Positions 37,032 to 49,494 of a stretch of 64,000 nt of DNA are shown piece after piece. The stretch covers positions 1,550,001 through 1,614,000 of the forward strand of contig CM031559.1 of assembly GCA_018466975.1 (NCBI GenBank), given 5' to 3'. The stretch's first letter is position 1. Each line of letters opens with the position of its first letter. This DNA comes from Sparassis latifolia (lineage: Eukaryota; Basidiomycota; Agaricomycetes; Polyporales; Sparassidaceae). The notes under the pieces are model-generated. The model searched no databases. It saw only the letters and a program-made list of their open reading frames with translations, and was not told the DNA's origin. Both the position numbers and the translations under genes were made by a program.

Positions 37032-38050
37032 ATGCCACCTCGGGCTTCCAAGTCTTCTGCAGGATCCTCTGAACCGACGAGACGGTCAACCAGAATTTCC
37101 TCGCAGCCTAAGGCCGAGGTCAATGAGCCTGCCAAGAAGGTTGGGGAGAAATCGAACAAGAGGACTGCTGAGCAGCACGACGATGACAGCCCAGTGTTGA
37201 AAAAGGTATACATGATTCGGAGGAATTGTTGGCTTTCTACGTTACGAATGCTTCCATAATTTCCTACACTCGCCCGTTCATGCTCAAACTAACGGTGTCA
37301 TTATAGAACAAGGCTGAAGAGGCTGCTACTGAAGCATCTGACGCACCAGAGGCTGCTCAAGGTGCGGACAGCACGAATGTTGAAGACGTGCTTTACTCAT
37401 TTGTCTCTTCAAATCTCCAGCCCTAGCGCATATTGATATCGGAGACTCTTTGCCGTCTCTCGTTCTAAAGAATGAGAAAGGCGAAGATGTAGAAGTGTCA
37501 ACCATGGCCTCGGAGAAGGGTGTTATCTTGTTCCTTGTACCCAAGGCTGATACCCGTGAGTTGTGGCCGCACACACCCTTCACACCGACGATGATGGAGC
37601 TTGTATCTGGTTCTAGCGGGTTGCACCACCCAAGCATGTGGATTCCGAGATATCTACCCCGATTTTACGTCGCACAACTTTGACGTTTACTGCTTAAGTG
37701 CCGACAGTCCTACTGCGCAGACAAAGTGGCAGACTAAGGTGCGCCGTGAAATACCCTGATTTTTCATTGATTACCTTGCCGATGTTCTGCATCCACAGAA
37801 AGAATTGCCTTATGATCTCCTTTCGGACTCAAAGCGAGTCTTAATTAGCGCTTTGGGAGCAGGGGAGGGTGGCAAGACGAAGCGTAGCCATTTTATCTTC
37901 GAGAAAGGTGGGAAGCTCGTGGACAAGAAGATGCCCGTGAAGCCGGCTGACAGGTAAGGGTGGGAACTAATATTTTTCATTCGAGCTGACATGTCCCTTC
38001 GCAGTCCTAGGCTCGCTCTTGAGTTCGTGAAGGGCTTGAATGCAGAATGA
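37032..38050 (+). CDS. DOT5: Peroxiredoxin of the BCP/Dot5 (nuclear) type, 228 aa
   Basis: Thiol peroxidase reducing H2O2 and alkyl hydroperoxides. Six exons: 37032-37205, 37307-37361, 37421-37555, 37617-37738, 37799-37953, 38005-38050. The first ~75 residues are basic and disordered (MPPRASKSSAGSSEPTRRSTR ... KKVGEKSNKRTAEQHDDDS), consistent with nuclear targeting as in Dot5. The catalytic block ADTPGCTTQACGFRD (about residues 120-133) spans the 37556-37616 intron. It has the peroxidatic Cys and a second Cys five residues later, the atypical 2-Cys spacing of the bacterioferritin-comigratory-protein subfamily. GAGEGGKTKRSHFIFEKGGKL follows. The donor used after exon 2 (37362) is inferred from phase. 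An alternative within a few bases is possible. Confidence 0.92.
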
Positions 38051-38633
38051 TCATATTGCGACGACGATGAGGTGATACAACGGTCGAATACTGTTTTTTT
38101 GCACTGAACGCTTTCTTTTGTTTTCGCGTAATCCTCGAATTGTCAATCGTACCAGCCATGCTACTGCCAATTCTTCGTTCCGCCTATTTGTGTGGAGCCA
38201 GTGGTCACGCTCGGAAGTCCATGTCAGGGATTGTACAGCCATCCAGCAGAAATTCCTCCGATGAGTACTTTCCTTCTCGGTCTTGGGCTTGAAGCTTGCA
38301 CTTCTCAACTTGCAATGTTCCGATCGATGATTCAAATAACTTACTTTCGTTGCGGCTAATCCCTGGGATACTCCGCAGCTGAATCACCATCCTGCTCGTT
38401 TTTTAATGTCTAGCATCTGATACCTATTACTGTCGCGATCCACAAGTGTGATGCTCCTGGGAGGCGCCTCAATAACTTGAAGTGGAAGTACTAATGATTA
38501 ATTTGGAAATATCTCCAATAAGGGGTTATCGACCACCATAACGGGTATCCCAAGTCCTCCAACTTGCGCAGCTCAGGTGACTGTCAAGCTGGGTTGTTTC
38601 TTCGCGCTGTGTACAGGAATCTGGTTGACAGGA
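38051..38633. other. Intergenic, no feature seen
   Basis: About 580 bases between the peroxiredoxin and WASP genes. No gene-like frame was seen. The WASP promoter is expected here. Confidence 0.4.
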
Positions 38634-40388
38634 ATGCCCGCTCAAACGACCTTATCCAGCGACGACAAGTCAAAGATCAAGGCTGCCGTACCTAACTCCT
38701 TCAACAAGATATCCTATGCGGCTCTCGCACGGATATACTATGCATATCCCCAGCCCGACTCATGGTCCTATGCAGGATTGCAGGGTGGACTGGTGATAGT
38801 CAAGGATAACAGTCGCAATGCATTCTACCTTCGAATGGTGGATCTGATAGGAACGCGAGGAGTGATGTGGGAGCATGAACTCTACGAGGGTTTCGACTAC
38901 TTCCAGGACAGGCCATTCTTCCACACATTCGCTGGTGATGTGGGTGGCTCACTGATAGGCACTATGCGTACTGACCTTGTGGCCATGTAGGAATGCATGA
39001 TTGGGGTTGCGTTTTCTGACGAAAATGAAGCGAAGACGTTCTTCAAGAAGCTCACGGGCCGGAAGATGGGCGGAGGTGTGACCCATGTTAACCTCTCATT
39101 TGTATGCACTGAATTCTCTCGTTCTACAGAGAAGTCCAAGTCTTCAAGTAAAAAGAAAACAGTGAAGGGCGGAAAGATCGACAAGTCCATGATTTCCGGC
39201 CCCACCGCAGGCTCTTTTAAACATGTTGCACACATGGGGTATGATGCTCAGAAGGGCTTCACCTCAACAAATGTCGACCCGTCGTGGCAGGATTTTCTCA
39301 GTCAGCTTGAGGGTCAAGGCGTGTCGCGCGATGTGCTGGAGCAGAACATGGACTTTATTAAGGACTTCGTCCGCGACGCGCAGAAAAATGTAGCGCCTCC
39401 AGTTCCTCAAGCCAAGAAGAAACCTCCGCCACCACCGGCGCCGCGACGCACGTTGCACGAGAAGCAGGAGAGTATTACGTTCACACCACCCCCGGCTCCG
39501 TCCGCACCTCCTCCTGCACCGCCGTCGCGTGCGCCGCCATTTCCTCGTAGTGTTCCGCCGCCTTCTCCTCAACCTCCGGCGGCTCCTACAGTGCCCCCAC
39601 CCGCGCCTCCTACGGTACCTCCACCGGCTCGGCCGTCATTCGCGGCTCCGCGCCCTCCACCCCCTCGAAGTCGGCCACCTACTCCCCCTGTCCCTGCGGC
39701 CCCTGCTCCCCCTGTGGCCGCTGTTCCCCCTGCTCCCCCTGTTTTCTCTGCTCCTTCTGTTCCCTCTGCTCCTACTCCTCCGCCCCCTCGTCCGGCCCCA
39801 GTACCACCGGCACCACTTCCTCCGCCTTCTCGGCCTTCAGCTGCACCTCCCGCCCCTCCTCCTGCTCGCCCGGCTCCACCCACTGGAGGGGCGCCACCAC
39901 CACCGCCTCCGCCTCCACCTCCCGCTGGACACGGCGCGCCTCCCCCACCCCCACCTCCTCCACCTCCCGCTGGACACGGAGCACCGCCACCGCCTCCACC
40001 GCCTCCACCTCCTCCACCTCCAGTCGCAGGCGGCCCTCCACCGCCTCCCCCTCCCCCTCCCCCTGGAGGTGCCCCTCCGCCCCCTCCACCTCCACCTCCG
40101 CCTGGCGGTGGAGGTTCTGCTCCCCTTCCTGCACCTCAGCAGGGACGAGATGCCCTCTTGGCGTCGATCCAGGGCGCAGGCGTCCATATACTCCGTCATC
40201 GGAGTGACTCAGCTGGGGCAGCGAGATCTACGTCCCCGCCTGCCTCTGAAGAACCCGCCCCATCTGGCGGAAGCGGAGGCGGAGGCGGAGGGGACTTGAC
40301 CGCTGCTCTTGCTGCCGCGCTACTGGAGCGAAATAAGAAGTTGGGAGATAGCGACGAGGAAGAAGAAGATGACGATGAGTGGGATTGA
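38634..40388 (+). CDS. LAS17: WASP family actin nucleation promoting factor, 567 aa
   Basis: Activates the Arp2/3 complex at endocytic actin patches. Exons 38634-38939 and 38991-40388 join in phase. The WH1 domain spans about residues 10-125 (NSFNKISYAALARIYYAYPQPDSWSYAG, MWEHELYEGFDYFQDRPFFHTFAGD). A basic stretch (KSKSSSKKKTVKGGK) precedes a CRIB-like motif, ISGPTAGSFKHVAHMGYD (about 169-186), so Cdc42 binding is likely. A ~280-residue polyproline region with long proline runs follows. A WH2 actin-binding motif GRDALLASIQGAG is near residue 485, and the acidic tail GDSDEEEEDDDEWD with terminal Trp ends the protein. All parts needed for Arp2/3 activation are present. The start is the first ATG of exon 1. 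An upstream in-frame extension lacks domain character. Confidence 0.95.
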
Positions 40389-40683
40389 CGGACTCGCGAC
40401 TCCCTTACTCTATACATACCTCCTGAGAGCTCGAAAATCTAATCCTATGTATGATGAAATTTTCCTTCATCTTTCTGGAATGCGAGAAGTCGTTACTTAG
40501 GGACGATAGGAGGAAGATCTATGAATTAGCATGGCGATTGCCGAGATGTAGCATCAATATAGCCACTGAAGTGGTCCTTCACCGCATCGTACAGCTCCTG
40601 CAATCGCAACGCCCTCTTTCCCCTTCTTATACCACCATCTTCAGCAGCAACACCCTAAGACTCTCCTTTTACCACCACCTGCG

Positions 40684-41706
<1,023 letters not shown>

Positions 41707-42363
41707 TGTTCCTTTCTCCATTTGTCTAGCGGGTGCCGGTACGATTAGCGAAGTATCATAAAATTCCATTGGAACTGTGTACTGCCCTGAAGCTGTGTAC
41801 CCTTGCTCATATTCACTGCTAAGCTTCTCACTTCAACATTCTGTTGTTTTCTCCCGCCACTGTTCTCGCTCTCCACCCGATTTCTCTTCGACACTTGTCT
41901 CCGTATTTATCCCTGATCTTTGCCGGATGCCTGCCATGCTTTACTCGCAACCTCTCGTGGTTTTATGCCAATGCGCGCTTGCCGCCTTCTCCTACCCGCG
42001 CAGACCATTTTTAATCGCTCGGCTTTTTCCCGTCCCTCTAACCTTCTCGCTGGGCCGTGTACAGCCTGGACGCAGATTTCATTCCTTCTTCGCGACGTAG
42101 ACAGCACGCATGCGTCTCTTTTTGAGGTTTGTGCTGGGTACCTCCTCGATCTCAGGCTATATCAGACTACCACCGGTGCGTTCTGTGCCCATTAATCCAG
42201 CAGGTCTCGTATAGTGATGCTGCCCTCATCTTGCTTCAGCCGTGTCAGGCTCGTTTAAGTGCATCTCATAACAACGCTACCGATTTGCCAACACTACTAT
42301 CGAACCAGTCATCACTACTGGAATAACTTGATCATGAGAGGCAGAAGAATGTATAAGCAATCA
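41707..42363. other. Intergenic, pyrimidine-rich
   Basis: About 660 bases of C/T-rich sequence between calmodulin (+) and the first tandem paralogue (-). They contain 3' regions of both and no recognisable gene. Confidence 0.4.
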
Positions 42364-44133
42364 TTAGATGGCTACCGACTCCCATTTCTCGTCCAGAGCA
42401 GCTACTATCGCAGGGAGCGATAGATCATGGGCCCACTTTGTTGCCAACTGCTCACTCCAACCAACGATAGCAAGTAACGCTCGAAGAAGTAGCGCTCGCT
42501 TGTAAACCGAGTACTCGCCATTAAAGCAATACTCGTGTTCAGGGGAAACTTGCCGACATTCGAAACCCCACTTCACCTTGCCGTTTGAAACGCTGTAGGT
42601 GGGAGCATAGGAATAGACGACGATACCGTTCTTGTCGTATACGATGCCAAACACAACCATGTGACTGGGAATCGCTGCATTCGCCAGTGGCTGCGGAATG
42701 CATGAAATGTCAAACAAGACAAGGCTAGTAATATTGTGGAACAAGGACGCACATCCCATTCTTTCTTCCAAGTATTTTCGCTCGGATTTCCGTATCTGGT
42801 TATTAAATCCATGATGAACAACTCCAGTGTGGGCTGAAATGCCCAAGCAAGCTTTAATGCTGGCCGCGGTAACCTTACTGGTGACTCGTCGGACGGAGTG
42901 GCACTGCCTGACGGAGCATCTTTTTGAGGCACACGATTTTGTGGCCTTCTAGCCTCCCCTGCAAGTACAAGAGGACGACAAAACTTGATCCCTGGTAGTC
43001 GTTCAACCGAGATCTGACAAGCAACGTCGGGCCGTGAGTAGGAGCCAAAGCAACCCAGTATCGTAGGATACTTCAAAGCAGTAGACCTGCAATGTGTATA
43101 AAGAAACTGACACTGTCAATAAAGTGGACAACTCACGAATATGTCGTGCATCCTCGAATGTTGAATATTCCTGTAAGAATAGAGCCAATTTGGCGTTCTA
43201 CGTCCATCTCCGAGATTGTGTTTTGAATGCCGGGGAATGCGAGAAGCTTCAACACGGTCGTCTCCATGCTTAGAACTCTAGAAGAATGCGCGTTGTGCGA
43301 ATCATACAAGCGTAGATCTAGCGCTGGCCCTGCGCTTGCGGTCTGGTCAGCGCTGAGATCAAAGAGAGGAGGCTGGGGATTCTGTGGGCTCTGACGCGTG
43401 ATATGTTCCTCATTGGCGTACTCTAGGTAGAGGAGTAGGGCTTTACTGAGCATTTGAGATGGGCCCACTTCATTAACTCCGAGGTTTGTATCCTGGATGC
43501 AGGTTTCAATACATGCAGACAACTTCGTGATATGTCTTACTCCAAGCCACTCTTCCGATATCTTGATGCTACTGCTGCATGCAATACTTGTTTCTCCCAT
43601 TAGAAGCTTGTTAATATGGCGTGTAACAAGAGACCCGGTCCCTCGACTCGAGTCCCCAACGTGAGAGTTATAGAACGACCACCTGTACACCTTCTCCAAT
43701 TGGCTCTGGGATACATTACTTCCGGATACATCAGCTCGTGATTCAAGAATCTATCCAAAGTGTTAGACCAACCTGGCTGTAAGATAGCTCTTTCTCGAAC
43801 TTTTCACCCTCCGTTTCATATCATATGGGATGCCAATGTCCTCCAACCAATTCTGGATCCGAACCTCCCCAAAGAGCGCATTTCTCTGCTCAAATTGTGC
43901 TGGCCATGACAAAGTACCTTTCGATTCCGGAACTTCCTTATATCTGTGTTTAGACTGCCAGTGATCTACAATGACCCGCTCCGGGAGAGCTAGCATGTCC
44001 TCAATCGGGCAGGTCTTCACACTGCACGATGGGGTGTTGATATTATTCAGTCGAGCGAGTCAATTACTGTAAGCGACTAGTGACTCACCGATAGGTTAGC
44101 AGCCTTAGACCGTGCTTTAGAACATGGAAGCAT
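42364..44133 (-). CDS. Tandem paralogue A, unknown function
   Basis: First of three related minus-strand genes. Exon blocks correspond one-to-one with copies B and C. They are a short N-terminal exon (MLPCSKARSKAANLS), ALPERVIVDHW...RIQNWLEDIGIPYD, NVSQSQLEKVYRWSFY, DTNLGVNEVGPSQMLSKALLLYLEYANEEHI...DVERQIGSILTGIFNIRG, KYPTILGCFGSYSRPDVACQIS...IKFCRPLVLAGEA, and finally IPSHMVVFGIVYDKNGIVVYSYAPTY...FECRQV to the stop. Typical introns are 50-60 nt. Protein length is about 430 aa. There is no signal peptide, membrane segment or known catalytic motif, and I do not recognise the family. Conserved Cys, Trp and Tyr residues in the last 100 aa suggest a folded domain. Start and exact junctions are less certain than the exon blocks. 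Confidence 0.65.
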
Positions 44134-44546
44134 TATTCAAAAGGTCTGCTAGGACAGTGAAAAGGCGAACCGGTCGTGAGACTCACCGTCACAAATCGGA
44201 GAGGTAATAAGTGAGTAAGCGACGGTAGCCGAGCTCGAGGTATCAGCTACCAGCCAGTTCCCCCGGTTATGTACATACAGCATTTTCAGAGTCGGGGCTC
44301 CGATGAAGGACCTTCGCGAGTAAGGAGAACATGCCAGAAAAACAGAGCGAACATCAAGTCTTTCCTGAATCCACTGTTGGTACTCCAGCGGATCTTGCGG
44401 CATGATGGTGAGTGACTCAAGCTCGTCCAAGTACTAGTGTCAACCTTGGATGTCACAACAACGCCACAAAGTATTGCTTTACTCGTCATACTACTGTATC
44501 GTACACGAATACAATCATAACAGACACAGAAATGGATAAGCAATCA
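44134..44546. other. Spacer between paralogues A and B
   Basis: Similar in sequence to the spacer 46310-46705 (e.g. GTGAAAAGGCGAACCGGTC, ACCTCGAGCTCGG), so it belongs to the duplicated unit. An open frame (minus, MPQDPLEYQQWIQERLDVRS) is partly conserved in the second spacer and might be a 5' exon. The second copy has a stop, so this is doubtful. Confidence 0.45.
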
Positions 44547-46309
44547 TCAAAAGGCAACAGACCCCCATTTCTCGTCCAGTTCAGCTATTATCGGAGGAAG
44601 GGTCAGATCATGAGCCCACTTTGCCGCCAACTGATCGCTCCAACTGACAATGGCAAGTAATGCTCGAAGAAGCAGCGCTCGCTTGTAAACCGAGTACTCG
44701 CCATTAAAGCAGTGCTCGTGTTCAGTTGAAACTTGCCGACACTCAAAACCCCAGTTCACCTTGCCATTTGAAACCTTGTAGGTGGGAGCGTAGGAATAGA
44801 TGACGATGCCGTTCTTGTCGTATATGATGCCAAATACAACCATCTGACCGGGAATCGCCGCCTTTGCCTTTGCCAGTGGCTGTGGAATGGCATGAAATGT
44901 TAAATGAGATGAGGATAGCAATATTGTGGAACAAAGACGCACATTCCATTCTTTCTTCCAAGTCTTTCCATCGGGGTTTCTGTATTTAGTCACCAAATCA
45001 ACGATGAACAACTCCAGCGTGGGCTGAAACGCCCAGGCGAGCTGTGATGCTGGCCGCGGTAACCTTACCGGTGACTCGTCGGACGGAATGGCACTGCCTG
45101 ACGGAGCAACTTCTTGAAGTACTGGACTTGGCCGCCTTTTTGCCTCCCCTGCAAGTACGAGGGGGCGACAGAACTTGATGGTCGGCAGTTCTTTACCTGA
45201 GATCTGACAGGCGGCATCAGGCCGTGGGTAGGAGCCAAAGCAGGCGAATGCAGTAGGATATTTCAAAGCAGTCGACCTGCAGTGTGTATGAAGAAACTGA
45301 CATTGTCAATAAAGCGGACAACTCACGAATATCTGGTGCATCCTCGAATATTGAATAATCCCGTAAGAATAGAGCCAATGTGGCGTTCTACGTCCATCTC
45401 CGAGATTGAGTCCTGAGTGCCAGGGAATGCGAGAAGCTTCAGTATGGTCCACTCCATGCTTAGAGCTCGAGACGAGTGTGCATTGTGCGAATCATACAAG
45501 CTCAGATCTAGCGTTACCAGCACTGGCTCCGCGCTTGAGCTCTGGTCACCTGTGAGATCAAAGGGAGGGGGCAAGGGCATCTCATTGTTGATATGTTCCT
45601 CATTGGCATACTCTATGTAGAGACGCAGGGCCTTACGAAGTATTTGGGATGGGCTTGCTTCATTAACTTCGACATTTGTATCCTGGATGCATGGATTCAA
45701 TAAAAGCAGACAACATTGTCATATGTCTTACCGTACACCACTCTTTTGGTATCTTGATGATGCCGCTGCGCGCAGAACTTGCTCGTACGATGAGAAGTCT
45801 TTCAATATGGTCTGTAACGAGTTGGCCGATCCGTTGACTGGAGTCCCCAATGTAATTGCTGTAGAACTTCCAATTGTACACCTGTTCCAATTGGCTCTGA
45901 GACACATTACTTCCGGACAGATTGGCTCGCGATTCATGGATATATCAAAAGTGTTGGACTAACCTGGCTGTAAGATACCCCGAACCCTTCATCGTAGGTT
46001 GAGTGTTGTATGGGATACCGTTATCTTCAAACCACATCTTCATCCCAACTTCTTCGGAAAGTGCATTCCTCCGCTCCGACTGCACCACCTGCCACGGGAA
46101 AACTCCTTTCGTTTCGGAAGCTTCTTTATATCCAAGCTTCGACTGATCTACGATGACCCGCTCCGGGAGAGCCAGCATGTCCTCGCTGGGGCCAGTGATC
46201 ACACTGCGCGATAAGGTCTTGATGCTATTCAGTCGAGCAAGTTAATTACTGCAAGTCACTGGTGACTCACCGATAGGCTAGCAGCCTTAGATAGTCCTTC
46301 GGAGCCCAT
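44547..46309 (-). CDS. Tandem paralogue B, unknown function
   Basis: Second member of the tandem set and the closest to copy A at DNA level. It has the same order of exon blocks. They are MGSEGLSKAASLS, ALPERVIVDQSKLGYKEASETKG...KMWFEDNGIPYN, QSQLEQVYNWKFYSNYIGDSSQRIG, DTNVEVNEASPSQILRKALRLYIEYANEEHI, MDVERHIGSILTGLFNIRG, KYPTAFACFGSYPRPDAACQIS...IKFCRPLVLAGEA, and GQMVVFGIIYDKNGIVIYSYAPTYKVSNGKVNWGFECRQV. The last exon is intact to the TAG region, as in A. I saw no disabling change in the blocks examined. Function is unknown. Confidence 0.65.
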
Positions 46310-46705
46310 GGCACACAGAAGCAATGTTCAGAAGGTCTGCCAGGATAGTGAAAAGGCGAACCGGTCATAAGACTCACTGTCACAGCAGCAGTAAAACGGA
46401 GAGCCGGTGATAAGTGAGGAGTAAGAGACGGTAACCGAGCTCGAGGTATCAACTACCAGCCAGTAATGTGCATACTACAGTCTACTCCCGTAATGTAGAG
46501 TGTCTTCAGAGTCGGGGCTTCGACGAAGGACCTTCGCAAGTGAGGAGAACATGCAGAGCGAACATCAAGTCTTTCCTGAGGCATGATGGTGAAGCTCGTT
46601 CAAGTACTAACCTAGGATGGGCCGTCACAACAACGCCACAATGTATTGCAAGTTTACCCGTACACGAATACAATCATAACAGACACAGGAATGGGTAAGC
46701 AATTA
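46310..46705. other. Spacer between paralogues B and C
   Basis: Homologous to 44134-44546. It contains CCAGGATAGTGAAAAGGCG, the counterpart of the sequence into which the mobile element inserted upstream of copy C. Confidence 0.5.
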
Positions 46706-48473
46706 TCAAAAGGCTACGGACTCCCATTTCTTGTCCAGAGCAGCTATTATCGGGGGAAGTGACAGATCATTCACCCACTGCGTTGTCAACTGGTCACTCC
46801 AAGTGACGACAGCGAGCAATGCTCGAAACAGTTGCGCTCGCTTGTAGACTGTATAGTCGCCATTGAAGCAATCTTCATATTCAGTTGAAACCTGCCGACA
46901 TTCAAACATCCACTCCACCTTGCCATCCAAAACTTTGTAGGTGGGCGAATAGGAATAGATGACGAGGCCGTCCTTGTCGTATACGATGCCAAATACAACC
47001 ATATGACTAGGGATTGGTGCGTATGCCAGTGGCTGTGGAATCACGTAAATGTTAAACCAGACAACGATGGCAATATTGGGGAACAAAGACGCACATCCCA
47101 TTCTTCCTTCCAAGTCTTTCCACCGGGATTTTTGTATTTGGTGATCAGTTCCACGATGAACAGCTCTAGTGCAGGCTGGAACGCCCACGCAAGTTGTGAC
47201 GCTGGCCGCGGTAACCTTACCTGCGGCTTACCATGCGGATTGGCACTGCCTGATGGAGCATCTTCTTGAGGCACATAATTTTGCTGCTTTTTCGCCTCTC
47301 CTGCAAGTACAAGGGGACGACAGAACTTGATCCCTGGTAGTTGTTCAGCCGAGATCTGACAGGCAGTGTGAGGCCGCGGGTAGGAGCCAAAGCAACCCAG
47401 TATAGTCGGATATTTTAAGGTAGTGGACCTGCGGTGTGTATGAAGAAACTGACACCGTTAATAAAGCGGAAGACTCACGAATATCTGGTGCATCCTCGAA
47501 CATTGAATATTCCTGTAAGAATAGAGCCAATGTGGCGTTCTACGTCCATCTCCGAGATTGTGTTTGGAGCACCGGGGAATGCGAGAAGCTTCAACATGGT
47601 CCACTCTATGCTTAGAGCTCCAGAAGCATGCACATTGTCTGAATCATAGAGGGACAGATCTAGTGTTGACTTATCACTGGTACCCTGGTTGCCTTTGAGG
47701 TCAAAGGGAGGAGGCGTGGTTTTATGTGAACCTTGATACTTGATATGTTCCTTGTTGGCATACTCTAGGTAGAAAAGCAGGGCTTTACGGAGCATTTGAA
47801 ATGGGCTCGGGTTACCAATCCCGATGTTTGTATCCTGCATGTATGGTTTCAATAAATGCAGACAATATAATAATATGTCTTACTGCGAGCCACACGTCCG
47901 GTATCTTGATGGTGCCGCTGCGGGCGACACTCTTTCTATCCAAGAGAATTGCCTCGATATTGTCCATGACGAGTCTCAAGGGTGCTGATTCTCCAGCACG
48001 TCCCTTGAAGAATGTCCAACGGTACACCTTCTCCAATTGGCTCTGAGACACATTACTTCCGGATGGATTAGCTCGTGATTCATGAACCTTTCTAGAAGTG
48101 TTAGACTGACCTAGCTGTGAGGAAATTATTCCTAGAACTCTTCTTCGTGGGTGTAAAATCGTACGGGATAGCATTTTCTTTAAACCACGCCTCGATTCCA
48201 ATTTCTTTAAAGAGCTCATTTCTCAGCGTGGCTTTCTGTTCGCGTTTGGGAGCTCCCTTCGCTTTCACAGCTGCATTGTGTCCGAGCTTCGACGGATCTA
48301 CGGTGACCCTCTCCGGGGGTTCCCGTTGTGTCTCCAAACTGGGGCGAGTCGCCGTAATGGTCTATAGCACTGATGCGCTATTGATGTTATTCTGTTGTGG
48401 AAATGATTAAGGAACTCACCGGAAGTACAGGAGCATTAGACCGTCCTTCAGAACCCTTTGCGCGTGGTGGCAT
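46706..48473 (-). CDS. Tandem paralogue C, unknown function
   Basis: Third and most diverged member. Exons join in phase from ATG 48473 (MPPRAKGSEGRSNAPVLP) through TITATRPSLETQREPPERVTVDPSKLG, NVSQSQLEKVYRWTFFKGRAGES, DTNIGIGNPSPFQMLRKALLFYLEYANKEHI, KYPTILGCFGSYPRPHTACQISAEQ, and WKEEWD spliced to PLAYAPIPSHMVVFGIVYDKDG, ending KKWESVAF. The N-terminal region is richer in Lys/Arg than in A and B. The start codon lies only 37 bp from the left end of the 12.4 kb mobile element, so its original promoter has been displaced by about 12 kb. Whether it is still expressed cannot be told. Confidence 0.68.
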
Positions 48474-48511
48474 ATTTCGGGCAGTCGTTCGGAGGGTGTA
48501 CTAGGATTGTA

Positions 48512-48626
48512 CATCAGGAAAACCCCACTTTTCCTTAAGAGGACACTTAAATAACTTAAATGGACTTATGGTCCTTATTTAAGGACATAAGGACAAAAAG
48601 GGCATAAGGCATATTCCCTGAGTGTC
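48512..48626 (+). repeat. Left terminal segment of the KDZ element (shared with the MITE)
   Basis: About 115 bp nearly identical to the left half of the small element at 61096-61210, including GGACATAAGGACA and ending at CCTGAGTGTC. Confidence 0.9.
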
Positions 48627-48889
48627 AGGCCTATATGTCATATTGATATATCAAAGAATGATAAGTTTAACTCATACCTGATACAACAGCAGTAGTAGCC
48701 ACAATGGGCTCGAGCTTACAGGTTCTGATATATCAGCCTGCGCGTATGACAAATCAATCTGCTCTTCCTCTTCTGGATAGCTTCGGCCGCGTGGCCCGGT
48801 CCCCTGGATCTATCGATGATCTGATCTCACAATGAGGCTTCTGTAATCTTAGATATGGATCTGGTCCCGCCGGTTCCTTCGCCGCCGCC

Positions 48890-48960
48890 TCTTACCATAA
48901 TTGGCTGCCGCCTCTTCTCTTAATTGGCCGTCGCCTCTTCTCATAATTGGCTGCCGCTTT
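48890..48960 (+). repeat. Three short tandem repeats
   Basis: About 2.6 copies of a unit close to ATAATTGGCTGCCGCCTCTTCTC, about 25 bp each, inside the element's left side. Confidence 0.7.
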
Positions 48961-49494
48961 TTGCTCCTGCTCGTTGGCTCCGCTATCCTGCTCCTAAACT
49001 GTACCCTAACTGTCTCTCTCGTGTATGCTGTGCGCCTGTCATTCATTCTTAGGTGTGTTCACTGTGTTTGTTCCTGCCGGACCGTAGGCAGTCTGCTCAA
49101 TGCCGGCTATGTAATGTCTTCACGGTTTGAAGTTTGTAAACAAGTTATGGTACAAAGGATGATGTATCAGCTAGTGGTAGTCATTGTATTTTAATGTATC
49201 ACGCATGGCCTGCCGTGCTAAGTGTCCTGTGCCTGTTGTATCTACCGAAGATTGATACATCAGTCTCCCGAGAATTTTACTAAGTATGACTGTAGGCACA
49301 TCTGCCTTGCGTGAATTACTCAAAGTTGCATGCCTTTTTACAATGAGCACGGTCAGCAAATGTATATATTCTTTCTTGAAAGTATCTACTTGAAGACGTA
49401 CTAAACTACGAACAGTAGTGAAATCACCAAGAAGGACTGTTACCATCGCCAAAGCTATGTTACTTGCGCTCGCTATCTCACTTGTGTCATGCAT

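Noticed and set aside
39529..40299. 256-codon Leu/His/Arg-rich frame and several minus-strand Gly/Arg-rich frames over the WASP polyproline region
   Set aside because: These are out-of-frame or antisense readings of a CCN-rich segment. WASP motifs on both sides fix the true frame.
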